DNA of 51,655 nt from the IMG/VR virus record IMGVR_UViG_3300042557_000873, positions 1 to 51,655 of that record; one strand, written 5' to 3'. How positions within the stretch are numbered: position 1 is the stretch's first letter; each line of letters opens with the position of its first letter. A program made the translations under genes and the position numbers. Below are positions 17,416 to 26,069 of the stretch, piece after piece. Source of the DNA: a virus. The notes below the pieces were generated by a model that saw nothing but the letters and a program-made list of their open reading frames with translations, was not told where the DNA came from and ran no database searches.

Positions 17416-17763
17416 ATGATCGGAGAAAAAATAGAAGATTTGATTAAAAACAAGACACAAAAACTTTTAAACGAAGGTAAAAATGTCGAATTACCTGAAG
17501 ATATCATTGAGACAGATAATTTAGGTGAAGTGATTGAAAAATTATCAATTTTACATTGTAGAATGTGGTATTTAGAAGATGCTATTAGTGACGCAAAGTC
17601 TGATAATGAAATTGCGGAATTGAAAAGAAAAATAGATATTTGTTTTAAAATTAAAAGACCTAAATACGTCCAAGCAATTAATAGAATGGTTGAAAATTCT
17701 ATAGTGAATAATAAGTCTTTAGTTGAGGATTCTGTTAAATTATATAAAGGGGTAAATGAATAA
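17416..17763 (+). CDS. Small helical protein of the sugar cluster, unknown function
   Basis: This 115-residue, all-helical, charged protein has a central LGEVIEKLSILHCRMWYLEDAI segment. Similar short helical proteins with an E-K-L-S-I-L-like stretch occur beside sugar-nucleotide genes in bacterial clusters, but I cannot name a family with confidence. It overlaps the following epimerase-like gene by eight bases, which ties it to that step. Confidence 0.6.
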   Translation: MIGEKIEDLIKNKTQKLLNEGKNVELPEDIIETDNLGEVIEKLSILHCRMWYLEDAISDAKSDNEIAELKRKIDICFKIKRPKYVQAINRMVENSIVNNKSLVEDSVKLYKGVNE

Positions 17764-18541
17764 TTTAGTAATTGGGAATACTTCACAATTAAGTTATTAT
17801 TTCCCAAAAGATTACGAAAAGATTTCCTCAAGAAATTTAGATTTTAATAAAATAAAAGAAAAAAAATATAATAGGATATATCTTTTATTTGCGGAACAAA
17901 GAACATTCTTAAATGAAACTTTAGATTTTTTTAAAGAAGTTAATTTTAATTACACATTGAAAGTAATAGACGAGTTAAAAGACGTATGTAATAAAATTGT
18001 AATTTATTCTACTTCTGAATTGTGGAATAAATACGATGGCTGTGTGTCGGTAAATGATCCATATAATTATAACCCAACATCATATATCACATCTAAAGAA
18101 CATTTATGTAATCACATAAATAACAATCGAGAAAACTATAGTAATGTGATCATTATTTACCCATTTAATTTTAACTCAGTCCACAGAAAAGAGGGATTCT
18201 TGTTTGGTAAAATATTCAAATCAATTTTGAATGACGAAAAAATTTCAATTGGTAACGTAGATTTTGAAAGGGATTTAATTCACCCAAGTGTAATTGTGAA
18301 TGAATCAATAAAAACTAATGAGGACATATTAGTAGGGTCAGGTGAGTTATATAATGTAAAAAACTTTATTAAGGATATCTTTACACTATACAATAAAAAT
18401 TCAGATGAATATATTTTAACTGATAATAAGAACAATTTAAATAATAAACGAAATGGTTACTATAGTTGTAAAAAATATTCTAACTATAATGACCTATTAA
18501 ATCTTTCAATAAAAGACATATATGAGTATAAAGTTAGTTAA
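17756..18541 (+). CDS. Degenerate NAD-dependent epimerase/dehydratase-like protein
   Basis: This 261-residue protein looks like a shortened extended-SDR protein. The start NNLVIGNTSQLSYYFPKD stands where a Rossmann G-x-x-G-x-x-G loop is expected but keeps only part of it. VIYSTSELW corresponds to the S/T-x-E strand, and YNPTSYITSKEHLCNHI contains a Y-x-x-x-K. The C-terminal substrate-binding part is small. It may be a sugar-nucleotide epimerase or reductase with altered cofactor binding, or a non-catalytic partner. It overlaps the ColD-like gene by 20 bases, the first of four consecutive sugar-nucleotide genes. Confidence 0.6.
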   Translation: MNNLVIGNTSQLSYYFPKDYEKISSRNLDFNKIKEKKYNRIYLLFAEQRTFLNETLDFFKEVNFNYTLKVIDELKDVCNKIVIYSTSELWNKYDGCVSVNDPYNYNPTSYITSKEHLCNHINNNRENYSNVIIIYPFNFNSVHRKEGFLFGKIFKSILNDEKISIGNVDFERDLIHPSVIVNESIKTNEDILVGSGELYNVKNFIKDIFTLYNKNSDEYILTDNKNNLNNKRNGYYSCKKYSNYNDLLNLSIKDIYEYKVS

Positions 18542-19673
18542 AGACACCATTGATTTTGATGATGTATCATTATTAATTGAGTGGTTAAAAACAAACCCAA
18601 GATTAACAAAAGGAGATCTAACAATCGAATTTGAGAAGGCTTGGTCTAAGTGGTTAGGAGTTAAATATTCGGTATTTGTTAATTCAGGTTCTTCTGCAAA
18701 TTTAGCGGCAATATATTCTTTTATGTTGTCAAATAGAATGAGAAATAAAAAAATTGTGGTACCCGCCGTTTCTTGGGTTACTACCGTAACACCCGCAATA
18801 CAACTTGGTTTAGAACCAATAATGTGTGAATGTGATGTGGATAATTTAGGTTTAGATATAAATCATTTGAAAGAAATTATTAAAAAAGACGACCCATCTG
18901 CAATTATTTTAGTTCATGTTTTAGGGATTCCTAATAATATGGATGAAATTGTCGAACTATGTAATGAAAATAATATCTTGTTAGTTGAGGACACTTGTGA
19001 GTCTATTGGTTCAAAATATAACGATAAAATGGTTGGTACTTTTGGTAAGATGTCAACATTTTCTTTTTATTTTGGTCACCATATCTCAACTATAGAAGGT
19101 GGTATGATATCTACAAATGATGAAGAATTATACCATATTTTACTATCGGTTAGATCACATGGTTGGGATAGAGATTTACCAAAAGAAACTCAAATTAAAT
19201 TGAGGGAAAAATATAATATAAATAATTTTAGGGCCCTATATACGTTCTATTATCCAGGTTTCAATCTTAGATCAACAGACCTACAAGCATTTTTAGGATT
19301 GGGTCAGTTAAAAAAAATAGATCAAATTGTTGAAAACAGACATAAAAATTATTTGAAATATAAAAATGAAATAAAAAATGATTTTTGGAATGTTTCAGAA
19401 CCAAAAGGATCATACGTGTCAAATTTTTCATTCCCAATAATTACAAAAAATATTGATAAATTAATTAAAAAATTAAATGAAAATGATGTTGAGTGTAGAC
19501 CATTAATTTGTGGTTCAATTAATGAACATCCGTTTTGGTATGAAAGATATGGTAAACAAGAATTACCAAATTCAAAATTAGTACATGAGTACGGATTGTA
19601 TTTACCAAACAATCATCAAATGACAGATGAAGAATTGGATAAAGTTATAAAAATTGTAAACGAAAATATATGA
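18522..19673 (+). CDS. ColD/RfbH-type PLP-dependent sugar 3-dehydratase (GDP-4-keto-6-deoxymannose 3-dehydratase-like)
   Basis: This 383-residue protein belongs to the DegT/DnrJ/EryC1/StrS fold. It has VNSGSSANLAAIYS (53-66), VPAVSWVTTVTP (80-91) and LLVEDTCESIGS (153-164, the PLP ring-binding Asp region). The segment STFSFYFGHHISTIEGG (178-194) has His186 where aminotransferases carry the Schiff-base Lys. This His is the hallmark of the 3-dehydratases ColD and RfbH/E1, which remove the C3 hydroxyl instead of transaminating. The length equals ColD (about 388), and the HILLSVRSHGWDRDLP and NDVECRPLICG segments match it in type. RfbH also needs an iron-sulfur partner, but no Cys cluster is seen here. 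The adjacent Gmd would supply the ColD substrate. It overlaps Gmd by four bases. Confidence 0.88.
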   Translation: MSIKLVKDTIDFDDVSLLIEWLKTNPRLTKGDLTIEFEKAWSKWLGVKYSVFVNSGSSANLAAIYSFMLSNRMRNKKIVVPAVSWVTTVTPAIQLGLEPIMCECDVDNLGLDINHLKEIIKKDDPSAIILVHVLGIPNNMDEIVELCNENNILLVEDTCESIGSKYNDKMVGTFGKMSTFSFYFGHHISTIEGGMISTNDEELYHILLSVRSHGWDRDLPKETQIKLREKYNINNFRALYTFYYPGFNLRSTDLQAFLGLGQLKKIDQIVENRHKNYLKYKNEIKNDFWNVSEPKGSYVSNFSFPIITKNIDKLIKKLNENDVECRPLICGSINEHPFWYERYGKQELPNSKLVHEYGLYLPNNHQMTDEELDKVIKIVNENI

Positions 19674-20647
19674 AAAAAGCGTTGATAACAGGTATTAACG
19701 GTCAGGATGGTTCTTACTTGGCGGAACTTTTATTAGAAAAAGGTTATGAAGTTTGGGGAACAGTAAAAAGAAACTCCGTTTCTGAAACTCAATCATCAAG
19801 AATTGAAAATCTTAGAGATAGTAATTCAGTAAATCTTGAATATGCTGATTTGTCTGACATGGCTTCACTAGTTCGTGTTTTGAGTAAAGTACAACCTGAT
19901 GAGGTTTATAATTTAGCGGCACAATCTCACGTAAGAATTAGTTTTGACCAACCAATATACACGGCAAATGTTACAGGTGTTGGTACATTAAATTTATTAG
20001 AAGCGGTTAGGTTGGTTTCACCACATTCAAAAATATATCAAGCATCTTCTTCTGAAATGTTTGGTAATAGTATTGACAACGATGGTTATCAAAGAGAAAC
20101 AACACCAATGAATCCTGTGTCACCTTATGGGTGTGCAAAAGTATTTTCATATAATATTTGTAGAAATTATAGAAATTCTTATGGTATGAAAATATGGAAT
20201 GGTATTTTATTTAATCATGAATCACCTAGAAGAGGGACAAACTTTGTAACTAATAAAGTTGTAAAAGCGGCAGTAAGAATTAGTTTGGGATTACAAGATA
20301 AATTACATTTGGGGAATCTTGAAGCAACGAGAGATTGGGGTCATGCAAAAGATTACGTTGAAGCAATGTGGTTAATGTTACAAACTGATAAACCTGATGA
20401 TTATGTATGTGCCACTGGTATATCTCACTCTGTGAGGGATCTATGTAAATATACATTCTCAAAATTAGGTTTAGATTTTAACAACTATGTTATTGTTGAC
20501 GAAAAACATTTCAGACCTGAAGAGTTAGAAAATTTAAAAGGAGACTCAACTAAAATGAGAAAAGCTTTGTCTTGGGAACCTAAATACACATTTGAATCTA
20601 TGATAGATGAGATGGTTGAATATTGGTTAGATTATTATGGAAAATAA
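19670..20647 (+). CDS. gmd: GDP-mannose 4,6-dehydratase
   Basis: This 325-residue extended-SDR enzyme converts GDP-D-mannose to GDP-4-keto-6-deoxy-D-mannose using NADP. The GINGQDGSYLAELLLEKGYEVWG start is the characteristic Gmd Rossmann loop. The catalytic set is S127-S128-E129 (ASSSEMFG) with Y153 and K157 (SPYGCAKVFS). NLAAQSHVRISFD and GNLEATRDWGHAKDYVEAMW are Gmd signatures. The length is near the family norm (about 340-370). It sits between the ColD-like and Fcl/ColC-like genes, overlapping both (4 and 11 bases), so one pathway is indicated. Confidence 0.95.
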   Translation: MKKALITGINGQDGSYLAELLLEKGYEVWGTVKRNSVSETQSSRIENLRDSNSVNLEYADLSDMASLVRVLSKVQPDEVYNLAAQSHVRISFDQPIYTANVTGVGTLNLLEAVRLVSPHSKIYQASSSEMFGNSIDNDGYQRETTPMNPVSPYGCAKVFSYNICRNYRNSYGMKIWNGILFNHESPRRGTNFVTNKVVKAAVRISLGLQDKLHLGNLEATRDWGHAKDYVEAMWLMLQTDKPDDYVCATGISHSVRDLCKYTFSKLGLDFNNYVIVDEKHFRPEELENLKGDSTKMRKALSWEPKYTFESMIDEMVEYWLDYYGK

Positions 20648-21548
20648 AATATTAATAACAGGTGGATATGGTTTAGTTGGTTCTGAGTTTGTCGGTGAAC
20701 AATATTTCAAACCTACATCAAAAGAATATGATCTAAGAAAAACAGAAGACACTAATAGATTAATGGTTAAACATTTTGATGGTGTCATACATTGTGCAGG
20801 TAAAGTAGGTGGTGTTGGTGGTAATATGAATCACAAAGGTGAATTTTTTTACGATAATATAATGATGAATACGAATGTGATTGAGGGTGCTAGATTATCT
20901 AAAGTTAAAAATTTAGTGGCTTTTTTATCAACATGCGTGTTTCCTGATCAAGTTGATTATCCTCTAACTGAGAAAAAAATTCATTTAGGACCACCTCATT
21001 TCTCTAACGACGCTTATGCATATTCAAAAAGAATGACAGACATTCAAATCAGATCGTATAAAGAACAATACGGATTAAATTATAAATCTGTCATACCTTG
21101 TAACATTTATGGTCCAAACGATAACTACGATGTTGTTAATGGACACGTAATACCATCTCTTATACATAAATGTTATTTAGCAAGAGAAAATAAAACCCCA
21201 CTTAAAATATGGGGTTCTGGAAAACCATTGAGGGAGTTTATTTTTAGTAGAGATGTTGCAAAACTAACTGAATGGGTTTTACACAATTATAATGAAAATG
21301 AACCAATTATATTGTCAACTTCAGAGGAAGTACAAATTATGGATGTCGTAAGTATAATTGTTGAATTAATGAATTTTAAAGGTGAGGTAATATATGACTC
21401 ATCAAAACCTGACGGTCAATTTAGAAAACCGTCAGACAATTTCAAAATAAAACATTATTTACCTAATTTTGAATTTACCCCAATTTACGAAGGTTTGAAA
21501 GAAACTATACATTTTTTTGAGAGTAACTATAATAAAATTAGAAAATAA
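20637..21548 (+). CDS. GDP-L-fucose synthase / ColC-type epimerase-reductase
   Basis: This 303-residue extended-SDR enzyme has GGYGLVGSEFV as the NADP loop, CAGKVGGVGGN typical of GDP-fucose synthases, and the catalytic residues Ser98 and Cys100 (LSTCVFP), Tyr127 and Lys131 (YAYSK), and His170 (NGHVIPSL). GDP-fucose synthase and ColC are homologous C3/C5 or C5 epimerases with 4-keto reductase activity, and sequence motifs alone do not separate them. With Gmd only, the product would be GDP-L-fucose; with the ColD-like enzyme acting first it would be GDP-L-colitose. The gene starts inside the last codons of gmd. Confidence 0.9.
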   Translation: MENKILITGGYGLVGSEFVGEQYFKPTSKEYDLRKTEDTNRLMVKHFDGVIHCAGKVGGVGGNMNHKGEFFYDNIMMNTNVIEGARLSKVKNLVAFLSTCVFPDQVDYPLTEKKIHLGPPHFSNDAYAYSKRMTDIQIRSYKEQYGLNYKSVIPCNIYGPNDNYDVVNGHVIPSLIHKCYLARENKTPLKIWGSGKPLREFIFSRDVAKLTEWVLHNYNENEPIILSTSEEVQIMDVVSIIVELMNFKGEVIYDSSKPDGQFRKPSDNFKIKHYLPNFEFTPIYEGLKETIHFFESNYNKIRK

Positions 21549-21551
21549 TAT

Positions 21552-22547
21552 ATGATAAGAAACATACTAGTAACAGGTGGTTTGGGATATATTGGTAGCC
21601 ACACTGTTGTCCAATTAATAGAAAATAACTACAATGTTATAATTTTAGATAATTTGTCTAACTCAGATCTAACCATGTTAGATAAGATTGAGGTTATTAC
21701 CAATAAAAAACCAAAACTATATATCGGTGACATAAGGGATAAAAACTTACTTAATAAAATTTTGAGTGAGAATATAATAACTGACGTAATTCATTTTGCA
21801 GCATTAAAATCTGTATATGAATCAACAATTAAACCATTAGAATATTATGAAAATAATGTTGTTGGTACAATTACATTATTAGAAATGATGAAAAAGTTTA
21901 ACGTTAAAAATTTAATTTTTTCATCTTCTTGTACCGTGTATGGTGAACCTGATAACTATCCAGTAACCGAACATACACCAGTAAAAAAACCTAAAACAAC
22001 TTACGGACTAACTAAAAGTATTTGTGAAACAATAATAGAAGATATCACAGATATCAGATGTGTTTGCTTAAGATACTTTAACCCTATCGGTAATCATAAA
22101 ACAGGAATTATTTACGAAAAACCAAATGGTGTCCCTGAAAATTTAATGCCATACTTAATAGGTGTTATAAAAGGAGAATATGAATATTTGAGAGTCTTTG
22201 GTAACGACTACAATACAAAAGATGGTACTGCAATACGAGATTATATAGACGTTAATGATTTAGCAAATGCTCACGTAAAATCATTAAATGTTGTCAACGA
22301 TATAACACATGAAATAATCAATGTTGGTACTGGAAATGGGTATAGTGTTATGGAAATTATCAACACATTTAAAAATAAAGGTTATGATGTACCCTATAAA
22401 ATATATCCAAAAAGAACCGGAGATATAGAAAAAATATGGGCCGATATAAGTAAGTCCAAAAAGATCTTAAATTGGGAACCAAAAAATAACATTTCAAACA
22501 GTATAGATTCCATAATAAACTCAATAAACCTTGATGTTGACAAATAA
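21552..22547 (+). CDS. galE: UDP-glucose 4-epimerase
   Basis: This 331-residue extended-SDR enzyme interconverts UDP-glucose and UDP-galactose (possibly the N-acetyl forms). TGGLGYIGSHTVVQL is the NAD loop, HFAALKSVYESTIKPLEYY is a GalE signature, SSSCTVYG supplies the catalytic Ser and Tyr151-Lys155 (TTYGLTK) the Y-x-x-x-K. CLRYFNPIGNH and DGTAIRDYIDVNDLA are also typical. The length matches GalE (about 338). It is three bases from the fucose-synthase-type gene and is the last sugar-nucleotide gene before PhoH. Confidence 0.93.
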   Translation: MIRNILVTGGLGYIGSHTVVQLIENNYNVIILDNLSNSDLTMLDKIEVITNKKPKLYIGDIRDKNLLNKILSENIITDVIHFAALKSVYESTIKPLEYYENNVVGTITLLEMMKKFNVKNLIFSSSCTVYGEPDNYPVTEHTPVKKPKTTYGLTKSICETIIEDITDIRCVCLRYFNPIGNHKTGIIYEKPNGVPENLMPYLIGVIKGEYEYLRVFGNDYNTKDGTAIRDYIDVNDLANAHVKSLNVVNDITHEIINVGTGNGYSVMEIINTFKNKGYDVPYKIYPKRTGDIEKIWADISKSKKILNWEPKNNISNSIDSIINSINLDVDK

Positions 22548-22571
22548 AACATCGTAGAGTAAAATTAAAAT

Positions 22572-23303
22572 ATGACAAGAAGAAAACCACAACCAACAGA
22601 GGAACCTTATGTACCTTTGAATTCTAAAAGAGATATAATCTCCCAAGTAGTTAAGAAAAAACAAAAAAGTAAATTTCTTACCGAAAATCAAAAAATATAT
22701 TACGAAACATTATTAAATAATCAAATTACAATCTGTTCAGGTCCTGCGGGTGTTGGTAAAAGTTTTATTGCCATGAAAACAGCGGTAGATCTTTTATTAG
22801 ATGATGGTAATGGATATGATAAAATCATAATTGTAAGACCAGCGGTTGAGGCAGAAGAAAAATTAGGAGCTTTACCTGGTAATTTAGAAGAAAAATTAGA
22901 TCCATATATTTTCCCATCTTACTATTTGTTAAATAAAATTATTGGTAAAGAGGCTAGAGAAAAATTAAAAGATGCAGAAGTAATTGAGGTTTTTGCTTTA
23001 GCATATATGAGAGGTATGACAATAGACAATTCAATTTTAATTTTTGAGGAAGCACAAAATGCAACACCAAAACAAATGAAATTACTATTGACAAGAATTG
23101 GTACCAACACTAAATTCTTTATCTCTGGCGACATTGAGCAAACCGATAGATATAAAGATAAAAAACACTCAGGTCTTTATGATGCGATAACAAGATTTAA
23201 TGGTATAAACGGAATTGGGATTTTTGAGTTTGGCGATAAAGATGGTGTAAGAAATCCAATAATTACTAAAATATTACAAAAATATGATGAAGATAGGGAT
23301 TGA
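22572..23303 (+). CDS. phoH: PhoH-like ATPase
   Basis: This 243-residue P-loop ATPase has Walker A GPAGVGKS (57-64), a VRPAVEAEEKLGALPGNLEEKLDPY motif typical of PhoH, Walker B ILIFEEAQN (155-163, with Glu where Asp is usual) and a sensor-type ISGDIEQTD. PhoH-like proteins are predicted RNA- or nucleotide-metabolism ATPases and are very common in myophages; their role in infection is not settled. It overlaps the next gene by 20 bases. Confidence 0.93.
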   Translation: MTRRKPQPTEEPYVPLNSKRDIISQVVKKKQKSKFLTENQKIYYETLLNNQITICSGPAGVGKSFIAMKTAVDLLLDDGNGYDKIIIVRPAVEAEEKLGALPGNLEEKLDPYIFPSYYLLNKIIGKEAREKLKDAEVIEVFALAYMRGMTIDNSILIFEEAQNATPKQMKLLLTRIGTNTKFFISGDIEQTDRYKDKKHSGLYDAITRFNGINGIGIFEFGDKDGVRNPIITKILQKYDEDRD

Positions 23304-23949
23304 TATTAATGGTGTATTGAGAGATACGGTTGGTAAATTTACTCAACTATATGAAAAACATTTGATCGAGAGTAATGAAAATGAAGAGGTTATTCAAACA
23401 ACCTATGAACTTGATATGTCAGGTAATACAACACCAATAACAGAAAATTTAGAAAAATTTGAATATAAAAAAATATCGGATGTCGATTCTTTAGAGTTGG
23501 ATAAACATTTTTCTTTCAGAAGTAAGGATGAGTTATTTAATTTTATGTACGAAGAATATGCGATGGAATTATTTGGACACGCTCCATCTACAGAAATGAC
23601 GACATTTAATATACTTAATGAAATTTATTTTAATTTAAGAGATAAGAATGAATTAGTAATTGTTTCAGGAGAAATAGGTAAATCAAAACCATCTTCATTG
23701 TTTTTCTTATCAAAATTTGGATGTTTGTTGGAAAAAGTAGTTTTTTTCAGTGAAATAACAAAAAACAATATGTGGGATCAAATAGATATTTTACTTACCG
23801 CAGATCCTATTCTATTATTAGAAAAACCTGTAGGTAAAATTGTTGTTAAGTTTAACACTTCCTACAATAAACAAATCAAATCAGATTATGAAATTTCTTC
23901 ACTTTCTGAATTTGAACAGATAATACAAAACCTTAAACAAAATGTTTAA
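23284..23949 (+). CDS. HAD-like phosphatase/nucleotidase-type protein
   Basis: This 221-residue protein starts MMKIGIDINGVLRDTVGKF, the first HAD motif, but as D7-I-N9-G; phosphatases normally have D-x-D. LVIVSGEIGKSKPSSLFFLSKF carries the Ser and Lys of motifs II/III, and WDQIDILLTADPILL the acidic motif IV region. HAD-like 5'-nucleotidases and phosphatases of this size occur next to PhoH in other myophages. The Asn9 in place of the acid/base Asp would reduce ordinary phosphatase activity, so the reaction is uncertain. Confidence 0.7.
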   Translation: MMKIGIDINGVLRDTVGKFTQLYEKHLIESNENEEVIQTTYELDMSGNTTPITENLEKFEYKKISDVDSLELDKHFSFRSKDELFNFMYEEYAMELFGHAPSTEMTTFNILNEIYFNLRDKNELVIVSGEIGKSKPSSLFFLSKFGCLLEKVVFFSEITKNNMWDQIDILLTADPILLLEKPVGKIVVKFNTSYNKQIKSDYEISSLSEFEQIIQNLKQNV

Positions 23950-24196
23950 AATTCTTGGTGAAAATTACTACGTCGACTTAGATAAAATTGAAAAAGAAGT
24001 TGAGTTAGTAGGTACAAGTGGGGAATCCCAAATCCATTTAGTTAAATACGAGATGATAAAAAATATGGTAGAAACTATTCTTACTGAAAACGAAGTGGTT
24101 GATGAAAATATGGGTTTCAAAACTAATGAAGTTACCCTTCCTTTTAAAATCTCTTTTAATACATTACTAATGAAAAAAATAATAAATAAATTATAA
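23942..24196 (+). CDS. Hypothetical small protein
   Basis: This 84-residue acidic protein (MFKILGENYYVDLDKIEKEV) is alpha/beta in character and lacks Cys or membrane segments. It overlaps the preceding HAD-like gene by eight bases and lies five bases before a glycosyltransferase. No family is recognised. Confidence 0.6.
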   Translation: MFKILGENYYVDLDKIEKEVELVGTSGESQIHLVKYEMIKNMVETILTENEVVDENMGFKTNEVTLPFKISFNTLLMKKIINKL

Positions 24197-24201
24197 TAGA
24201 T

Positions 24202-25260
24202 ATGAATACAGAACAAATCACAAAATTGGAAAATTCTATCAACAACATGAAAGAAAAGTTGTCTAGAATTTATTTCATAGTACAAGACACAAAAGGAAAC
24301 GCTAAGGCATCTGTTAGATACATTTACCAAATGGCATTAACATTAAAAAGAAACGGATATAACTCAATTATCCTTCATGAAAAACCTGAATACTACGGTG
24401 TTGAGACTTGGTTAGGAGACGAGTATATGTCTGAATTAGAACACAGAGCCATTGAGGGTACTAGTTTAGAAATTTCACCAGATGATTTAATTATCATTCC
24501 TGAAATTTATGGTTTTATCATGGACCAAATTACTAAATTACCTTGTGGTAAAATTGTTCTTTGTCAAGCATTTGACCATATATTTGAGACTTTACAACCA
24601 GGTCAAACTTGGAGTCAATTAGGGTTCTACAAATGTATCACAACTTCTAACAAACAAAAAGAACTTATTGAGTCAGTTATGAGAAATGTATATGTTGATG
24701 TTATTTCACCATATGTTTCAGATACATTCCAAAAAAATGTCTTCCCACCTAAAACTATTGTGAACATTCACACAAGAGACCATAGAGATACGACTAATCT
24801 AATCAAAACATTTTATGCTAAATTCCCACAATATAGATGGATCACATTTAGAGATTTAAGAGGTTTGTCTGAAGAAGAATTTAGTGAAGCAATGAAAGAT
24901 AGTTTTATCTCTGTTTGGATTGACCAAACAAGTTCTTTTGGGACTTTCCCATTAGAGTCTATGAAAATGGGTATTCCAGTATTAGGTTTAGTTCCTGACT
25001 ATGTACCGTCATGGATGAACGAAGACAATGGTCTGTGGGTAAATAATAAAACAATTATTGTTGATGTATTATCTGATTATATCCAAAATTGGTTAGAAGA
25101 TAATTTAAATCCTGAATTGTTCTCTAATATGGATTTAACAATTGAATCAATCAATGATTTTGAGAAATTCCAAACAGAAACATTAGAATTGTTTGGTAAA
25201 ATGTTTGAGAGTAGAATCACTTCTTTTGAAGATCAACTAGAAAAAATTGAAACAGTATAA
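24202..25260 (+). CDS. GT-B glycosyltransferase (family 4-like)
   Basis: This 352-residue protein has an N-terminal domain with SRIYFIVQDTKGNAKASVRYIYQMALTL, the donor/acceptor loop pattern of GT4 enzymes, and a second Rossmann domain from about residue 185 (TIVNIHTRDHRD, RWITFRDLRGLS). SFGTFPLESMKMGIPVLGLVP is the E-containing donor-binding motif of GT-B enzymes (normally E-x7-E; one Glu is seen). It is co-transcribed with the GT2 gene just downstream. Donor and acceptor are unknown. Confidence 0.8.
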   Translation: MNTEQITKLENSINNMKEKLSRIYFIVQDTKGNAKASVRYIYQMALTLKRNGYNSIILHEKPEYYGVETWLGDEYMSELEHRAIEGTSLEISPDDLIIIPEIYGFIMDQITKLPCGKIVLCQAFDHIFETLQPGQTWSQLGFYKCITTSNKQKELIESVMRNVYVDVISPYVSDTFQKNVFPPKTIVNIHTRDHRDTTNLIKTFYAKFPQYRWITFRDLRGLSEEEFSEAMKDSFISVWIDQTSSFGTFPLESMKMGIPVLGLVPDYVPSWMNEDNGLWVNNKTIIVDVLSDYIQNWLEDNLNPELFSNMDLTIESINDFEKFQTETLELFGKMFESRITSFEDQLEKIETV

Positions 25261-25262
25261 TT

Positions 25263-26069
25263 ATGAGTATCGAAAATAAAATATCAGTTATTTTACCTAT
25301 TAAATCAGGTAAAGCAATAGACTTCAAAGAGTTCTTTGATAAGTGTATCCAATCAATCAGAAATCAAGGTGATTATTTAAATGAACTAATTATTGTTCAT
25401 GGTTCTGAAGATTATTTAACTAACTTCTTAAACGATTATGAATTTAGTGGATTGACAGTTGTTAATGAGGTTTGGGATAAAGAACCTAATTTTGCAAAAC
25501 AAGTGAATAGAGGTGTCGAGTTAGCAAAATCAGAATGGTGCTCAATCGCTGAGTTTGATGACGAGTATTCAAATATTTGGTTTAAAAACGCAACTAAATA
25601 TATGGATATTTATAAAGATGTAGATGCTTTTTTACCAATCGTTGTTGACGTTGATGATAAGTTAGTTTTCGCAGGGTTTACTAATGAAGCGACTTTCGCG
25701 GCAAACGTATCGACAGATATGGGAATTTTGACAAATGAAACATTACAAACATATCAAAATTTCCAAACATCTGGTATGGTTTTCAAAAAAGAAAAATACC
25801 AAGAAGTTGGTGGTATTAAGTCTAACATTAAACTTACTTTCGGATATGAATTATTTTTAAGACTTACCCACAATTCAGTAAAAATTATGACAATACCTCG
25901 TATTGGTTATAAACACATGAATTTAAGAGAAGGATCTATATTTTGGAATTACAAAAATGGTGATGACAGATTAGATCAAGACGAAGCAAGGTTTTGGATT
26001 GAGTCAGCCAAAAAAGAATATTTTTTCAAAAACGAAAGAGATATAAATTATGAACCACAAAATATTTGA
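25263..26069 (+). CDS. GT2-like glycosyltransferase
   Basis: This 268-residue protein starts ENKISVILPIKSGKAIDFKEFFDKC. EWCSIAEFDDEYSNIW supplies an FDDE metal site and the FGYELFLRL segment a catalytic-base region. Its overall layout is that of GT2 enzymes, with a somewhat longer C-terminus. Its stop codon overlaps the start of the late sigma factor gene (TGATG), so the last glycosyltransferase and the sigma factor are translationally coupled. Confidence 0.8.
   Translation: MSIENKISVILPIKSGKAIDFKEFFDKCIQSIRNQGDYLNELIIVHGSEDYLTNFLNDYEFSGLTVVNEVWDKEPNFAKQVNRGVELAKSEWCSIAEFDDEYSNIWFKNATKYMDIYKDVDAFLPIVVDVDDKLVFAGFTNEATFAANVSTDMGILTNETLQTYQNFQTSGMVFKKEKYQEVGGIKSNIKLTFGYELFLRLTHNSVKIMTIPRIGYKHMNLREGSIFWNYKNGDDRLDQDEARFWIESAKKEYFFKNERDINYEPQNI

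Noticed and set aside
18522-19673. Sugar aminotransferase (perosamine synthase type)
   Set aside because: The PLP-binding Lys of aminotransferases is His186 here, so transamination by the usual route is unlikely and the 3-dehydratase call is preferred.
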